DNA of 48,699 nucleotides from the NCBI GenBank assembly GCA_019694455.1, contig JAIBBY010000039.1, positions 1-48,699 of the forward strand, read 5' to 3'. A program made the translations under genes and the position numbers. The DNA comes from Pirellulales bacterium (GTDB lineage: Bacteria; Planctomycetota; Planctomycetia; Pirellulales; JAEUIK01). This document shows, one piece after another, positions 19,289-28,190 of the stretch. Each line of letters begins with the position of its first letter. The stretch's first letter is position 1. The notes beneath the pieces are model-generated. The model was not told the origin of the DNA and ran no database searches. It worked only from the letters and a program-made list of their open reading frames with translations.

Positions 19289-19909
19289 ATGCAACCACCA
19301 CTGCGCGGCGTCATCTTCGATCTTGATGGCACGCTCGTCGACTCCGGCCTCGACTTCGACGCCATGCGCCGCGAGATGGGCATCGAACCGGGCCACACCA
19401 TCCTCGAAGCCTTGGCCGAGATCAGCGAACCTCGGCTCAGCCATTGCTTGGCCATTGTCGATCGGCACGAACGAGCCGGCGCCCAGCGGGCAACCCTCTT
19501 CGACGGCGCGCGCGAACTGCTCGCCGCCATCGAGGCGCTCGGCCTCCCGTGGGGCATTCTCACCCGCAACAGCCGCCAGGTGACGCGCCTCACCCTGTCA
19601 CGCTTGGACATCGACAGTCAGCACGTCATCGCCCGCGAGGATGCCGCCGCCAAGCCCGACTCCGCGGGGGTTTGGGCGCTCTGCGCCAAGTGGCGACTCT
19701 CGCCGCCCCAGGTCGTGGTGATTGGCGACTACAAATACGATCTTCTGGCGGCTCGCGGCGCCGGCGCTCGCGGCGTGTTGTTCACCCAAGGCCGCCCACT
19801 CGAAGATTTTCCCTTCGCCGACCTGGCCGATTTTGTCGTCCATTCTCTGGCCGAAGCGCAACTCCTCATCGCCCGACTTGTCGCGCCGGTCGATCCTTCG
19901 TCGCACTGA
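19289..19909 (+). CDS. HAD-superfamily phosphatase, phosphoglycolate phosphatase-like
   Basis: 206 residues. Motif I is VIFDLDGTLVDS with both Asp11 and Asp13, motif II is ILTRNS, the motif III Lys lies in AAAKPDS, and motif IV is IGDYKYDLLAA. All catalytic residues are present, unlike the other HAD protein at 13.7 kb. A small helical cap (about 20-75) fits the phosphoglycolate phosphatase/beta-phosphoglucomutase subgroup. The ATG at 19289 starts just before the fold; the frame is open 21 codons more upstream without similarity. Divergent from the glycosyltransferase gene (102 nt between starts). The patatin gene starts 17 nt after its stop, so the pair is probably one transcript. Substrate unknown. 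Confidence 0.88.
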   Translation: MQPPLRGVIFDLDGTLVDSGLDFDAMRREMGIEPGHTILEALAEISEPRLSHCLAIVDRHERAGAQRATLFDGARELLAAIEALGLPWGILTRNSRQVTRLTLSRLDIDSQHVIAREDAAAKPDSAGVWALCAKWRLSPPQVVVIGDYKYDLLAARGAGARGVLFTQGRPLEDFPFADLADFVVHSLAEAQLLIARLVAPVDPSSH

Positions 19910-19925
19910 CCTTGACGCTAGTCGC

Positions 19926-21917
19926 ATGGCTTGCGACCCTCCCCGACCACCCGTCATCAACGCGCCGCTCACGACGGGCGGCCAGACGGCGGCGCCATGC
20001 ATTTTCCAAACATCTCCCGTGCGCGACAGCTACGATCCAACCTGGACTGATGCGAGCCTCCCTCTGCCGCCGGCGCAGCACCTGCCCGCCGGCATGGCCA
20101 CCGCGGTCTTGCAAGCGCTGCGCCGCAGCCGGCTCTGCCGTGGCATCGACGCGCGGCAACTGGAACAAGTTGCCGACGGCGCCACCTACACCACCTTCAA
20201 CGCCGGACAAACCATCTGCCATCAAGGCGATTCCGGCGTCTGCTTGTACGTCGTCGCCGGCGGCCGTGTGCAGCTTAGCGTGCAGCGCAAAGGCGCCTTT
20301 CGCATGCTCAACTATGTCGGCAAGGGCGATCATTTCGGAGAACTGGCGCTGCTCACCGATGGCCGCTACAGCGCCACCGCCACCGCCATGGTCGACACGC
20401 AACTAGTGACCATCGACCGCCCGCACTTTCAACACCTGCTCACTACCGCCCCCCTGTTCGCGGCCAACATCAGCCGTTCGCTCGGCTTTCAACTGCGTTG
20501 GGAAACCTCAGGCCGAACGCACCATTATCGGCCCAAGCTGGTCGCCATCGCGCATTCGACTTTGCAAACCCAACGGCTACTGCGTCCCTTGGCCGAGGCT
20601 CTGGCGCGCCGCGATGAGTCGGTCGTGGTCCTTACCGATCGACCACATGGTCCGGTCGCCGATGGCGACTACGCCATCGAACGCATCAACCCCGAACTGG
20701 CAGGCGACGATCGGCTCCGGCACCTGCGCGCCCGCGTCGTGCGACTTTCGGAATCCAACGACCGCGTGATTCTCGATCTCCGCCAGCAGGTCGATTTGAC
20801 GCTCGTCGAGATACTGGCCGACTGCGAAGTCATCTATTGGCTCTGCGAGCCCAATCACGTCGATACGTCCGCCGAGACGCTCCGCGCCCTGCTCACGCAC
20901 GATGCCGCCTTCGCCGCCCGAGTCCATTGGGTCTGGGCGCTCGGCGCCGGCGAGCGTTTCGCCCCGTTGATCCCCAGCGATCTCAAGCTCGCCGATCCAG
21001 ACTTCAAGGTCGCTGTCGGCACAAGCGCTGTCGGCAGCGCCCGTCTGCAGCAAGGCATTGCCCGCATTGTGCGCAATCTCTCTGGCATCAAGCTGGGCTT
21101 GGCGCTGAGCGGCGGCGGCGCGCGCGGGCTGGCTCATCTGGGCGTGCTGGCCGCTTTTGATGAGGCGGGCATCGATTTCGACCTCCTGGCCGGAACCTCT
21201 AGCGGCGCCTTGATGGCGGCAAGCTACGCGGCGGGATTCACCCCAACCGACGCCTTGCGACACTTCACCGAGGATCTCAAGCCGCATTGGTTTTGGCGTC
21301 ATATTCCGCGCGGCGGCCAGTGGTATCTCTGGACAATGTTCCACATGGGCGCCTGGGACAGCATGCTCCGCCGCTACATGGGCGACCACTGCCTGGAACA
21401 ATTACAATTGCCCCTCTCGATCGTCACCGTCGATCTGGTGTCGGGCAGCGAAGTGGTGCGCGATCGCGGCGACATCGTCAACGCCGTCCGCGAAAGCATT
21501 AACATCCCGCTCGTCTCCAAGCCAATCCTCCGCGACGGTATGGCCCTGGTCGATGGCGGCGTGCTCAACAACCTACCGGGCGACGTATTGGTGCGGCGCG
21601 GCGCCAATCTGGTGGTCGGCGTCGATGTCATGGCCCGGCTCTCCAGGTCATTCGCCGGCAACACCCCCGATACTCCCACCGAGCAAATGCGGCTGTCGGG
21701 ACCGCTCGACTGCCTGCTCCGCGTCAACGAGGTTCAAGACAAGGGAATTTCCGCCCTGCGCAGCAGCAATCTCGATCTGGTGATCGCCCCCGACGCCGCC
21801 GAGTTCCCTTTCTCCGACTTCACTCGCGGCGCCGAATTGGCGCAGCGCGGCGCTGCCGCTGCCCGAGAGGCCATTCCGCAGCTCAAGCAACTCCTGGCCG
21901 AAGTGGATTCCGACTGA
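19926..21917 (+). CDS. Cyclic-nucleotide-binding/patatin-like phospholipase (NTE/RssA-type)
   Basis: 663-residue two-domain protein. Residues 70-190 form a cNMP-binding beta-roll (GDSGVCLYVVAGGRVQ, GKGDHFGELALLTDGRYSATATA). Residues 390-650 are a patatin lipase domain with oxyanion loop GGGARG (396-401), nucleophile Ser425 in GTSSG and catalytic Asp543 in DGG. The connecting region 200-385 (KLVAIAHSTLQTQRLL onward) is the one found in neuropathy-target-esterase relatives. It would hydrolyse phospholipid or lysophospholipid acyl chains, perhaps switched by a bound nucleotide. The phosphate-binding cassette of the roll reads FGELALLTDGRYSATATA: the Arg is present, so ligand binding is plausible. 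The ATG at 19926 is the first start after the HAD gene; a later ATG at 20094 would still keep both domains. A hairpin follows the stop but lacks a T tract. Confidence 0.9.
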   Translation: MACDPPRPPVINAPLTTGGQTAAPCIFQTSPVRDSYDPTWTDASLPLPPAQHLPAGMATAVLQALRRSRLCRGIDARQLEQVADGATYTTFNAGQTICHQGDSGVCLYVVAGGRVQLSVQRKGAFRMLNYVGKGDHFGELALLTDGRYSATATAMVDTQLVTIDRPHFQHLLTTAPLFAANISRSLGFQLRWETSGRTHHYRPKLVAIAHSTLQTQRLLRPLAEALARRDESVVVLTDRPHGPVADGDYAIERINPELAGDDRLRHLRARVVRLSESNDRVILDLRQQVDLTLVEILADCEVIYWLCEPNHVDTSAETLRALLTHDAAFAARVHWVWALGAGERFAPLIPSDLKLADPDFKVAVGTSAVGSARLQQGIARIVRNLSGIKLGLALSGGGARGLAHLGVLAAFDEAGIDFDLLAGTSSGALMAASYAAGFTPTDALRHFTEDLKPHWFWRHIPRGGQWYLWTMFHMGAWDSMLRRYMGDHCLEQLQLPLSIVTVDLVSGSEVVRDRGDIVNAVRESINIPLVSKPILRDGMALVDGGVLNNLPGDVLVRRGANLVVGVDVMARLSRSFAGNTPDTPTEQMRLSGPLDCLLRVNEVQDKGISALRSSNLDLVIAPDAAEFPFSDFTRGAELAQRGAAAAREAIPQLKQLLAEVDSD

Positions 21918-22013
21918 GCCGCCAACCCGCTGCGCCACTTGAGCGTGGCGCCCCCGCCGGTTAAACCAAGGGCCTTGGTCAACGCGGCTTTCTGGGGCCT
22001 TGAGGTGAGTACG

Positions 22014-23300
22014 ATGAGACAATTGCGCCGACGCGCACCGCTCGTGTTGCTGCTGTCAATAACGTTGGTCCACTCCATGACCTCGACTCGTGCCGCCGAT
22101 CCTCAGCCCAGCTACCAAGACGACGTACGACTGCTCGCGCAGCATACAAATGTGCTGGAATTCGACGATGGCAATGGGGCCCACGTCGCCGTTTGTCCCC
22201 AGTGGCAAGGGCGCGTGATGACCTCCACCTGCGACGGCCCGCTAGGCGCCAGTTTTGGTTGGATCAACCGCGACTTCATCGCCGCCGGCAAGTCCTCCAA
22301 GGAGTTCAACAACTACGGTGGCGAGGACCGTTTTTGGATCTCTCCCGAGGCAGGACAGTTCGGTTTCTTCTTCGCACCCGGCGCCGAACAAATCGTCACT
22401 AACGCGATCACTCCCCCCGGCCTCAACGAAGGGGCGTTTGAAGTAGCCCAGGAGTTCGGCAGCCCCGCCGAACTCGGCTCAAGAACTTTCCGCCGCGATG
22501 GCGTGCAACTCACCAAGCGGATCAACCTGACTAACTACTCAAAAACGAATTTCCAACTCGACATCGTTCGCAACTTCAGGTTGCTTGGCGCGACGCAATT
22601 CGCCGAACTTTGCGGTATCGACCGCGCCATGCTAATTGGTTCTGGCGCGCCGCATCTGGTTGGCTTTGCCACCGAGAACGCCGTAATCAATCGTGGTCCC
22701 GCCATGAAACGAGAAACAGGGCTGCTCTCCATCTGGTCGCTGGGACAATTCAAGCCCGGTCGGCACACCGTCATTATCGCTCCATTTCAATCCGGAGATG
22801 GCGCCTCCGCCGTAACTTCCGACTACTTCGGCCCCGTGCCCGACGCTCGACTCAAGATCGTCGACGGCGCCGTTTACTTCCTCGGCGATGGAAAATTCCG
22901 AGCCAAATTTGGCATCGCGGCCCGCCGCGCCAAACCCATCGCCGGCTCGTTCGACTTCGACAACAATGTGCTGACCATCGTCTCCTATACCTTGCCGGCC
23001 GATGCGGCGCGGCGCATGTACATCAACAACCTCTGGCAACTGCCGCTCGACAAGCCATATCAGGGCGACGCGTTCAACAGCTACAACGATGGCCCCGCTG
23101 CGCCCGGCGCCGAAACGCTCGGCGGCTTCTACGAGCTGGAAACCCTGTCCCCCACCTTGGAACTGGCCACCGGCGAAACTCTGACCCACACGCACCGCAC
23201 CTTCCATCTGCAAGGCGATTTCCAGCCGTTGGCCGCGATCGCCAGGTCCGCGCTCGGCGTCGATCTCAATCAAGTCCGAAACACGATGTTTCCCAAGTAA
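22014..23300 (+). CDS. DUF6786 family exported protein
   Basis: 428 residues with a signal peptide (RRRAPLVLLLSITLVHS, cut near TRA). The mature protein matches my memory of DUF6786: DVRLLAQHTNVLEF, QGRVMTSTCDG, FGWINRDF and GGEDRFWISPEAGQFGFFF. The fold looks like a galactose-mutarotase type beta-sandwich (inference from the strand pattern and the GGEDRFW/PEAGQ motif). No function is known. GAGGTGA at 22002-22008 with a 5-nt gap makes the ATG at 22014 the clear start; an earlier in-frame TTG is weak. The following GNAT gene begins 12 nt after the stop, suggesting co-transcription. Confidence 0.78.
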   Translation: MRQLRRRAPLVLLLSITLVHSMTSTRAADPQPSYQDDVRLLAQHTNVLEFDDGNGAHVAVCPQWQGRVMTSTCDGPLGASFGWINRDFIAAGKSSKEFNNYGGEDRFWISPEAGQFGFFFAPGAEQIVTNAITPPGLNEGAFEVAQEFGSPAELGSRTFRRDGVQLTKRINLTNYSKTNFQLDIVRNFRLLGATQFAELCGIDRAMLIGSGAPHLVGFATENAVINRGPAMKRETGLLSIWSLGQFKPGRHTVIIAPFQSGDGASAVTSDYFGPVPDARLKIVDGAVYFLGDGKFRAKFGIAARRAKPIAGSFDFDNNVLTIVSYTLPADAARRMYINNLWQLPLDKPYQGDAFNSYNDGPAAPGAETLGGFYELETLSPTLELATGETLTHTHRTFHLQGDFQPLAAIARSALGVDLNQVRNTMFPK

Positions 23301-23312
23301 CCATTACGCCGC

Positions 23313-23720
23313 ATGACTGATTTTGTCATTCAGCAAGAACTGCCATCGCCACAAGAGTACAACCGGCTGCGCGAGGCCGTCGGCTGGAAACCGTTTGCCA
23401 TCACGCAATGCGAGATCGGCCTGCGCGCCTCGCTCTATTGCGTTTGCGCTCGGCATGACCACGAACTGGCGGGCATGGGTCGCATCGTGGGAGATGGCGC
23501 TCTCTGCTTTTATCTGCAAGACATCATCGTCTCGCCGCGATTTCAGCGGCGCGGTCTCGGCACGGCGCTGGTCGAGCGGTTGATGGAGCACCTGCGCGAC
23601 AACGCCCCCACCGACGCCTATGTGCGGCTTTTCGCGGCCAAGGATGTCGCGCCCTTTTATGAGCGTTTTGGCTTTGCCATTCGCCCCACCGATAGCCCCG
23701 CGATGCAAATGCCCCGCTAG
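23313..23720 (+). CDS. GNAT-family N-acetyltransferase
   Basis: 135 residues, one GNAT domain. The acetyl-CoA pyrophosphate loop is VSPRFQRRGLGTALV (Q-R-R-G-L-G), preceded by the strand FYLQDIIV and followed by FYERFGFAI, the usual last motif. It would acetylate an amine on a small molecule or protein; the family does not reveal which. No ribosome site is visible before the ATG, so it may depend on translation of the upstream DUF6786 gene 12 nt away. The 149 nt after its stop, before the next gene, shows no feature. Confidence 0.88.
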   Translation: MTDFVIQQELPSPQEYNRLREAVGWKPFAITQCEIGLRASLYCVCARHDHELAGMGRIVGDGALCFYLQDIIVSPRFQRRGLGTALVERLMEHLRDNAPTDAYVRLFAAKDVAPFYERFGFAIRPTDSPAMQMPR

Positions 23721-23869
23721 CAGACCAGCAGGGTAGACCGCATCGATTTTACTTCGCCTGCTACACGCCCGCCTGCGCCGTCCAGTCGCTCCATTTTGAG
23801 CCTCCCGCGCCCATCGCTTACAATCGCTCCGGGCAAGCTCCTCATCGAAACCACTGATCGACATACAAC

Positions 23870-25135
23870 ATGCGATTCACAATTTGCTTACTGATGCTCT
23901 CGCTGGCCGTACTGGCGCCATCGTCGCTTTTGGCTGGCAATTGGCCGCAATTGCGCGGCCCGCACGGCAATGGAACCGCCGAGGCCAAGAATCTCCCCAC
24001 CGAGCTCAACCCCGAAAAAACGCTCCGCTGGAAAGTCGCGCTCCCTGGTCATAGCGCGGCCACGCCCGCTATTTGGGGCGACCGTATCTTTTTGATGGCG
24101 CCCGATGGCGGAGACATCTATCTCCTCGAGCTCGACGCCAACGGCAAAGAGCAGTGGCGTCGCCAACTGGGCGGCGGCAATCAAAAACTCGGCTGGAACG
24201 GCAAGAACAACCTGACGACTCCCAGCCCTGCCACCGACGGCCAGCACGTCTGGGCGCTCGCCGGTTCTGGCGATCTATGGTGCTTCGATTTCGCCGGCAA
24301 GGAGGTGTGGCACAAAAATCTGTTCGAGGAGTTTGGCGCCTACGAGACCGGCTTTGGCGTCGGTTTCAGCCCGCTGCTCTATCAAGGCGCCCTGTACATT
24401 CCCTTTCTGCATCAGAAAGAAAGCTTCATCCTGGCGCTCGACGCCAAGTCCGGCGACCTGAAATGGAAGTCGCCGCGCGTCACCGACGCCGAGGAAGAAT
24501 CAAAAGACGCCTACTCCACCGCCTGTGTCGTGGAGTATCCCGACCGTGCCGAGATCGTCATCTGCGGCGCCGATCTGGCCAACGCCTACGATGCGCAAAC
24601 CGGCAAGGAGGTCTGGCGCCACGGAGACATCAATCCCAAGGACAACAAGACGCTGCGGATCGTCGTCTCGCCGGTCACCGATGGCCAGCGGATTGTCGTC
24701 TCAAGCGCCAAGGGAGGGCCGGTGCATGCCATCGCCGCCGGCGCCAAAGGCGACGTGACCAGTGGCAAGCCGCATCTCTGGACCTGCAACAAAGACACGC
24801 CAGACGTTCCCACGCCCGCCATGCACGACGGCTTGGTGTATATGCTCCGCGAAACCGGCGTGATGACCGTGCTCGACGCCACCACCGGCGAGCCCGCCTA
24901 CCATGAGCGCGTCGCCAGCCGCGCCGGAGCTTTCAGCCCCTCCCCCGTCGTGGCCGATGGCAAGGTCTATCTGGCCAGCGAGGGAGGGGCTGTGGTCGTC
25001 CTGGCGGCCGGTCGCGAGTTCAAGAAACTCGGCGAGAACGAACTTGGCGAGCTCATCATGGCCACCCCGGTCGTCGCCGGCGATGCGGTATACATTCGTG
25101 GCGAAAAACACCTCTACTGCTTTGCGAATCCCTAA
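23870..25135 (+). CDS. Exported PQQ-like beta-propeller protein
   Basis: 421 residues with a signal peptide (1-22, ending LLAGN). The mature N-terminus WPQLRGPHGNG is the planctomycete form of the PQQ/BamB-like propeller start. Blades repeat patterns such as VYLASEGGAVVVLAAG, IYLLELDANGKEQWRRQLG and LWCFDFAGKEVWHKNL, each carrying the tryptophan-docking W. No PQQ-dehydrogenase active site (Cys-Cys pair, Asp/Glu metal ligands) is seen, so this is a binding or scaffold propeller, not a dehydrogenase. It ends in TAATG, sharing one base with the next ATG, so the downstream gene is translated by coupling. Confidence 0.88.
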   Translation: MRFTICLLMLSLAVLAPSSLLAGNWPQLRGPHGNGTAEAKNLPTELNPEKTLRWKVALPGHSAATPAIWGDRIFLMAPDGGDIYLLELDANGKEQWRRQLGGGNQKLGWNGKNNLTTPSPATDGQHVWALAGSGDLWCFDFAGKEVWHKNLFEEFGAYETGFGVGFSPLLYQGALYIPFLHQKESFILALDAKSGDLKWKSPRVTDAEEESKDAYSTACVVEYPDRAEIVICGADLANAYDAQTGKEVWRHGDINPKDNKTLRIVVSPVTDGQRIVVSSAKGGPVHAIAAGAKGDVTSGKPHLWTCNKDTPDVPTPAMHDGLVYMLRETGVMTVLDATTGEPAYHERVASRAGAFSPSPVVADGKVYLASEGGAVVVLAAGREFKKLGENELGELIMATPVVAGDAVYIRGEKHLYCFANP

Positions 25136-26178
25136 TGGCCTCGGCCCGTCACATCTTGGCACGCGGCGCCCGCTGGCTGGCAGTGGCAGGAATGTTGACG
25201 CTCACTGGCCCGCTTCCCACAGCGGCGCAACAACTCGTCCGCGTGGCGCCAGGTGTGGCCGCCCAACTCGAACGGTTTCGCATCCGCGTCGAGGATGGCC
25301 GCATCGTCGCCTCCAACGACGTGCCCGGCGGCCGCACCACCTTTGCTGCCCGTAGCCTCGGCCGAGACGAAAAGCTCTCCATCGACCTCACTGGGATTTA
25401 TCCGGAACTCGAATACACCGTCGTCACTCGCAAGTCACGAGTCAACATCATTCTGGCCGCCGGCGCGCAAGTCCGCGCCACTGCTCATCCACAAGGCTCA
25501 AAAAGCTCTGTCGTGCCGCTGGAATTTGTGCAACAGCCGGGCGAGCCTGTTCGGCTCACCCTCGGCGCGGACGGCGAGCAACAAACCTGGCAGGCCTCCA
25601 CACTTTGGCACCTGCTCTTGGCGGAGCCCAAGCGATGCGAGGATCACCTGCTACCAGTGTTCCACGTCGTGCGGCCCGATTGGAACTTGTCTCAACAGGC
25701 CAACGAGATTCAGCGCAAGCTGCTCGAATTTGCAGGCTCGTATACGCCACCCAATTTCGACCAGGTCGCGCGGCTCGTCGCGCAGCTTGCCGACGAGAAC
25801 TTTGGCCGGCGCGAACAAGCCGAGGACGGTCTCCGCGAATCTCCCGCGACGCTGATTGCTTATCTACAAACGATTGATCAGCGAACGCTCGACGCCGAAC
25901 AGCGGTTTCGACTGCGCCGCATCGTTGGCGCCGCCGAACGGGCGAGGCAGGAAGACATTCCATTAGTCGTCGCGCAGCGCTTCGTTGCCGACCGGGCGGC
26001 CTGGCTGGCGCTGCTCTCGCGAAGCGACGAGTCGCTGCGTCACCGCGCGGCCGACCATCTAGCAGTGCTGCTTGGGCGCCCGCTCGATTTCGATCCGCGG
26101 GCCAGTGTTGACGAGCGCTCGGCCGCGCTGGATGTGCTCCGCGCTGAGCTTTTGCCCAGAGCGACAAGCAGCGATTGA
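25135..26178 (+). CDS. Exported protein of unknown function with HEAT-like helical C-terminus
   Basis: 347 residues with a signal peptide (1-31, ending TAAQQ). Residues 40-160 are beta-rich with no recognised family. Residues about 200-340 are helical, with the phrase VAQLADENFGRREQAEDGL, which recurs in many planctomycete exported proteins as a degenerate HEAT/armadillo unit (memory of the family). No catalytic motif. The ATG overlaps the stop of the propeller gene by one base, so the two proteins are probably made in fixed ratio and may interact outside the cytoplasm. I do not recognise the N-terminal domain. Confidence 0.75.
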   Translation: MASARHILARGARWLAVAGMLTLTGPLPTAAQQLVRVAPGVAAQLERFRIRVEDGRIVASNDVPGGRTTFAARSLGRDEKLSIDLTGIYPELEYTVVTRKSRVNIILAAGAQVRATAHPQGSKSSVVPLEFVQQPGEPVRLTLGADGEQQTWQASTLWHLLLAEPKRCEDHLLPVFHVVRPDWNLSQQANEIQRKLLEFAGSYTPPNFDQVARLVAQLADENFGRREQAEDGLRESPATLIAYLQTIDQRTLDAEQRFRLRRIVGAAERARQEDIPLVVAQRFVADRAAWLALLSRSDESLRHRAADHLAVLLGRPLDFDPRASVDERSAALDVLRAELLPRATSSD

Positions 26179-26348
26179 CGCCTCTTACGGATCGCACGTC
26201 ACTCTCTGACCAGCGCCATATCCCTTTCTACTGCTCCATGCCGCGGTAGCGCCCCCAAAGTCGACTCCCCGTACATGGCCCATCCGCAATCGCACAAATT
26301 TCTGTAAGATAGGCGATTGACCTCCATCACCCCGATACGCTCCCCTCC

Positions 26349-26633
26349 ATGCTCCATCTCAACGTCTGGCTCAGCGTCACCGATCCCGCCAACGTGGCGC
26401 AGGTCCGCCAACTATTGACCGAGGCGGCGCAATCCTCTCGTCAAGAGCCGGGCTGCGCCCGCTTCGAGGTCTACCAATCGAAGAACGACGCCACGCGCTT
26501 TCTACTCAACGAACATTGGGAGTCGCAGGCCGCGCTTGACCAGCATCGCAAGGCGCACGCCTACACGCAGATCTACCAGCCGCGCATCTTGCCGCTGGTC
26601 ACGCGCGAAGGGCATCCCTGCGATTTGCTGTAG
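26349..26633 (+). CDS. Antibiotic biosynthesis monooxygenase (ABM) domain protein
   Basis: 94 residues forming a single ferredoxin-like alpha/beta ABM domain: LNVWLSV, a helix with [17 protein letters not shown], then [28 protein letters not shown] and a final strand. This matches YgiN-type quinol monooxygenases and related haem- or quinone-handling small proteins, which act as dimers without a cofactor. No substrate can be inferred. It stands alone in a 170-nt plus 160-nt flanked position, without a strong ribosome site (CTCC-rich leader). Confidence 0.88.
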   Translation: MLHLNVWLSVTDPANVAQVRQLLTEAAQSSRQEPGCARFEVYQSKNDATRFLLNEHWESQAALDQHRKAHAYTQIYQPRILPLVTREGHPCDLL

Positions 26634-26666
26634 TCGCGCCGGTAGCTTGCGATTTCGCGATCGGCG

Positions 26667-26696
26667 TTGACGCTAAAACACGCAGACTCTTATACT
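26667..26696 (+). promoter_or_regulatory. Sigma70-type promoter of cysK
   Basis: A -35 TTGACG (26667-26672), an 18-bp spacer and a -10 TATACT (26691-26696), each matching consensus at 5/6. RNA would start near 26703, about 92 nt before the cysK ATG. It is the best-matching promoter noticed in the window. Confidence 0.65.
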
Positions 26697-26794
26697 TGCG
26701 TGCGCTGTTGGCCACGGCGCGCTCCGGCGCGCCGGGTCGTTTTCCGTTTCCGCCAGAGTGCGGGCGCGTTCATTCCAGCAGGAAGGTCTTTCTC

Positions 26795-27751
26795 ATGTCG
26801 ACTACCGCTAGCGGAATCCACGACGACATCACTCAATGCATCGGCAATACCCCGCTGGTCCGGTTTCGACGCATCGCCGAAGGCTGTGTCGCCACGGTGG
26901 TCGGCAAGATGGAGAACATGAACCCGCTCTGGAGCGTCAAGGATCGTATCGCCCGAGCCATGATCGACGCCGCCGAGCGTGACGGCCACATCAAAAAAGA
27001 CACGGTGATTATCGAGCCCACCAGTGGCAACACCGGCATCGGCCTGGCCTATGTTTGCGCCGCCCGCGGCTACAAACTGGTGGTCACCATGCCCGAGAGC
27101 ATGAGCCTCGAGCGCCGCCGCATGCTCAAGGCGCTCGGCGCCGACCTGGTACTCACCCCGGCCGCCGAAGGTATGCCCGGCGCCATGCGCAAGGCCGATG
27201 AATTGCTCCGCGAAAATCGCAACTACTTCATGCCGCAGCAGTTCAAGAATCCGGCCAACCCCGAGGTTCACCGCAAGACCACCGCCGAAGAAATCTGGCG
27301 CGACACCGACGGCCAGGTCGACATCGTCATTTCCGGGGTCGGCACGGGCGGCACCATCACCGGAGTCGGCGAGGTGCTCAAAAAGCGCAAACCATCGGTG
27401 CAAATGGTCGCCGTCGAGCCCACCAATAGCCCCGTGATTCTGCAAACCAAGCGCGGCGAGCCGCTCAAGCCCGGCCGACACACCATTCAGGGGCTCGGCG
27501 CCGGCTTTATTCCCGATGTGCTGAATCTCGATATCGTCGACGACGTCGTGCTGGTGCAGGACGAAGACGCCATGGAAACCTCCCGCCAGCTCGCCAAGCT
27601 CGAAGGACTCATGTGCGGCATCAGTTGCGGCGCCGCCGCCTGGGCAGCCATCGAGGTCGCCAAGCGCAAGGAGAACAAAGGCAAGCTGGTCGTCACCATC
27701 CTCCCCGACCTGGGAGAACGCTACCTCTCGACCAAGCTTTTCCCGGAATGA
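26795..27751 (+). CDS. cysK: Cysteine synthase (O-acetylserine sulfhydrylase)
   Basis: PLP enzyme joining O-acetylserine and sulfide to make cysteine, cytoplasmic. 318 residues, standard size. It starts with [15 protein letters not shown]. The PLP lysine is Lys49 in [11 protein letters not shown]. The substrate loop TSGNTG is at 76-81, PEXMSXERR is present as [10 protein letters not shown], the phosphate-binding glycine loop is [10 protein letters not shown], and [13 protein letters not shown] lies before the C-terminal Ser region [10 protein letters not shown]. The ATG at 26795 has AGGAAGG eight bases upstream; the frame runs 33 codons further back without similarity. It has its own promoter. 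Cystathionine beta-synthase activity is less likely, given the short length and lack of CBS or haem domains. Confidence 0.95.
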   Translation: MSTTASGIHDDITQCIGNTPLVRFRRIAEGCVATVVGKMENMNPLWSVKDRIARAMIDAAERDGHIKKDTVIIEPTSGNTGIGLAYVCAARGYKLVVTMPESMSLERRRMLKALGADLVLTPAAEGMPGAMRKADELLRENRNYFMPQQFKNPANPEVHRKTTAEEIWRDTDGQVDIVISGVGTGGTITGVGEVLKKRKPSVQMVAVEPTNSPVILQTKRGEPLKPGRHTIQGLGAGFIPDVLNLDIVDDVVLVQDEDAMETSRQLAKLEGLMCGISCGAAAWAAIEVAKRKENKGKLVVTILPDLGERYLSTKLFPE

Positions 27752-27799
27752 TCTGGTAAAGCCGCTAGTCCATTCGGCATCGCAATGGGTCGCTGGGAA

Positions 27800-27941
27800 T
27801 TCGGAACGCCATTCCGAAAACTCCGAAAACCCCCGCTCACTATTGGCGACTAGCCTCGTATTGCAAGTAATTGGCAGACCGTCACTTATGCGCCATTCGC
27901 ATAGTCGGAACCGGTAGTCGGAAATCGGAGTTATCGGAGTT
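27800..27941. repeat. Inverted repeat pair AACTCCGA / TCGGAGTT (two copies)
   Basis: AACTCCGA at 27819-27826 pairs with either of two TCGGAGTT copies at 27925-27932 and 27934-27941. A local 7-bp hairpin lies at 27800-27818. It may be a mobile-element remnant or an RNA fold; there is no transposase and no flanking duplication that I can see. Confidence 0.5.
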
Positions 27942-28046
27942 TACCCCCCCTGTTTTTGCGATTTCAGCGCAATTCAATTCCGCTCGGAGTGGCTCCCTCC
28001 ACACAATCACTGGCCACCCAAGTTTTGCACCACCAAACAAACTCTA

Positions 28047-28076
28047 TTGCTTTTTGAGCCACGTTTCGATTAATAT
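28047..28076 (+). promoter_or_regulatory. Candidate promoter of the DUF1080 gene
   Basis: TTGCTT (28047-28052), an 18-bp spacer, then TAATAT (28071-28076), in the most AT-rich stretch of the region. RNA would start near 28083, about 108 nt before the ATG. The match is moderate. Confidence 0.35.
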
Positions 28077-28190
28077 ACCTATGTTCACTAATTGACTGGT
28101 TGCGAATCGGCGCCTGCGCTCCTACGATGATCCCGCATCGAGTTTTTCCGCTTGGTGCGCCCAATTGAAAATCCTTCGAGAGCCATCACC

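Larger units (their letters stand above)
27752..28190. other. Intergenic region (439 nt), AT-richer, with inverted repeats
   Basis: No convincing gene. Near the cysK end a perfect hairpin TTCGGAA-CGCCA-TTCCGAA (27800-27818) is followed by AACTCCGA (27819-27826). The inverse TCGGAGTT occurs twice about 100 nt later (27925-27932 and 27934-27941). The stretch 27990-28090 is visibly richer in A and T than the surroundings and holds a candidate promoter. A 74-codon frame (27871-28095) starts with TTG, has no ribosome site and no recognisable similarity. Confidence 0.55.

Noticed and set aside
20577..21401. Minus-strand frame of 274 codons
   Set aside because: Mirror of the cNMP-patatin gene, no recognisable domain.
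21932..21951. Perfect hairpin GCGCCAC / GTGGCGC after the patatin gene
   Set aside because: No T tract follows, so it is not called a terminator.
27871..28095. 74-codon plus-strand frame in the cysK-DUF1080 gap
   Set aside because: TTG start, no ribosome site and no domain; overlaps inverted repeats and a candidate promoter.
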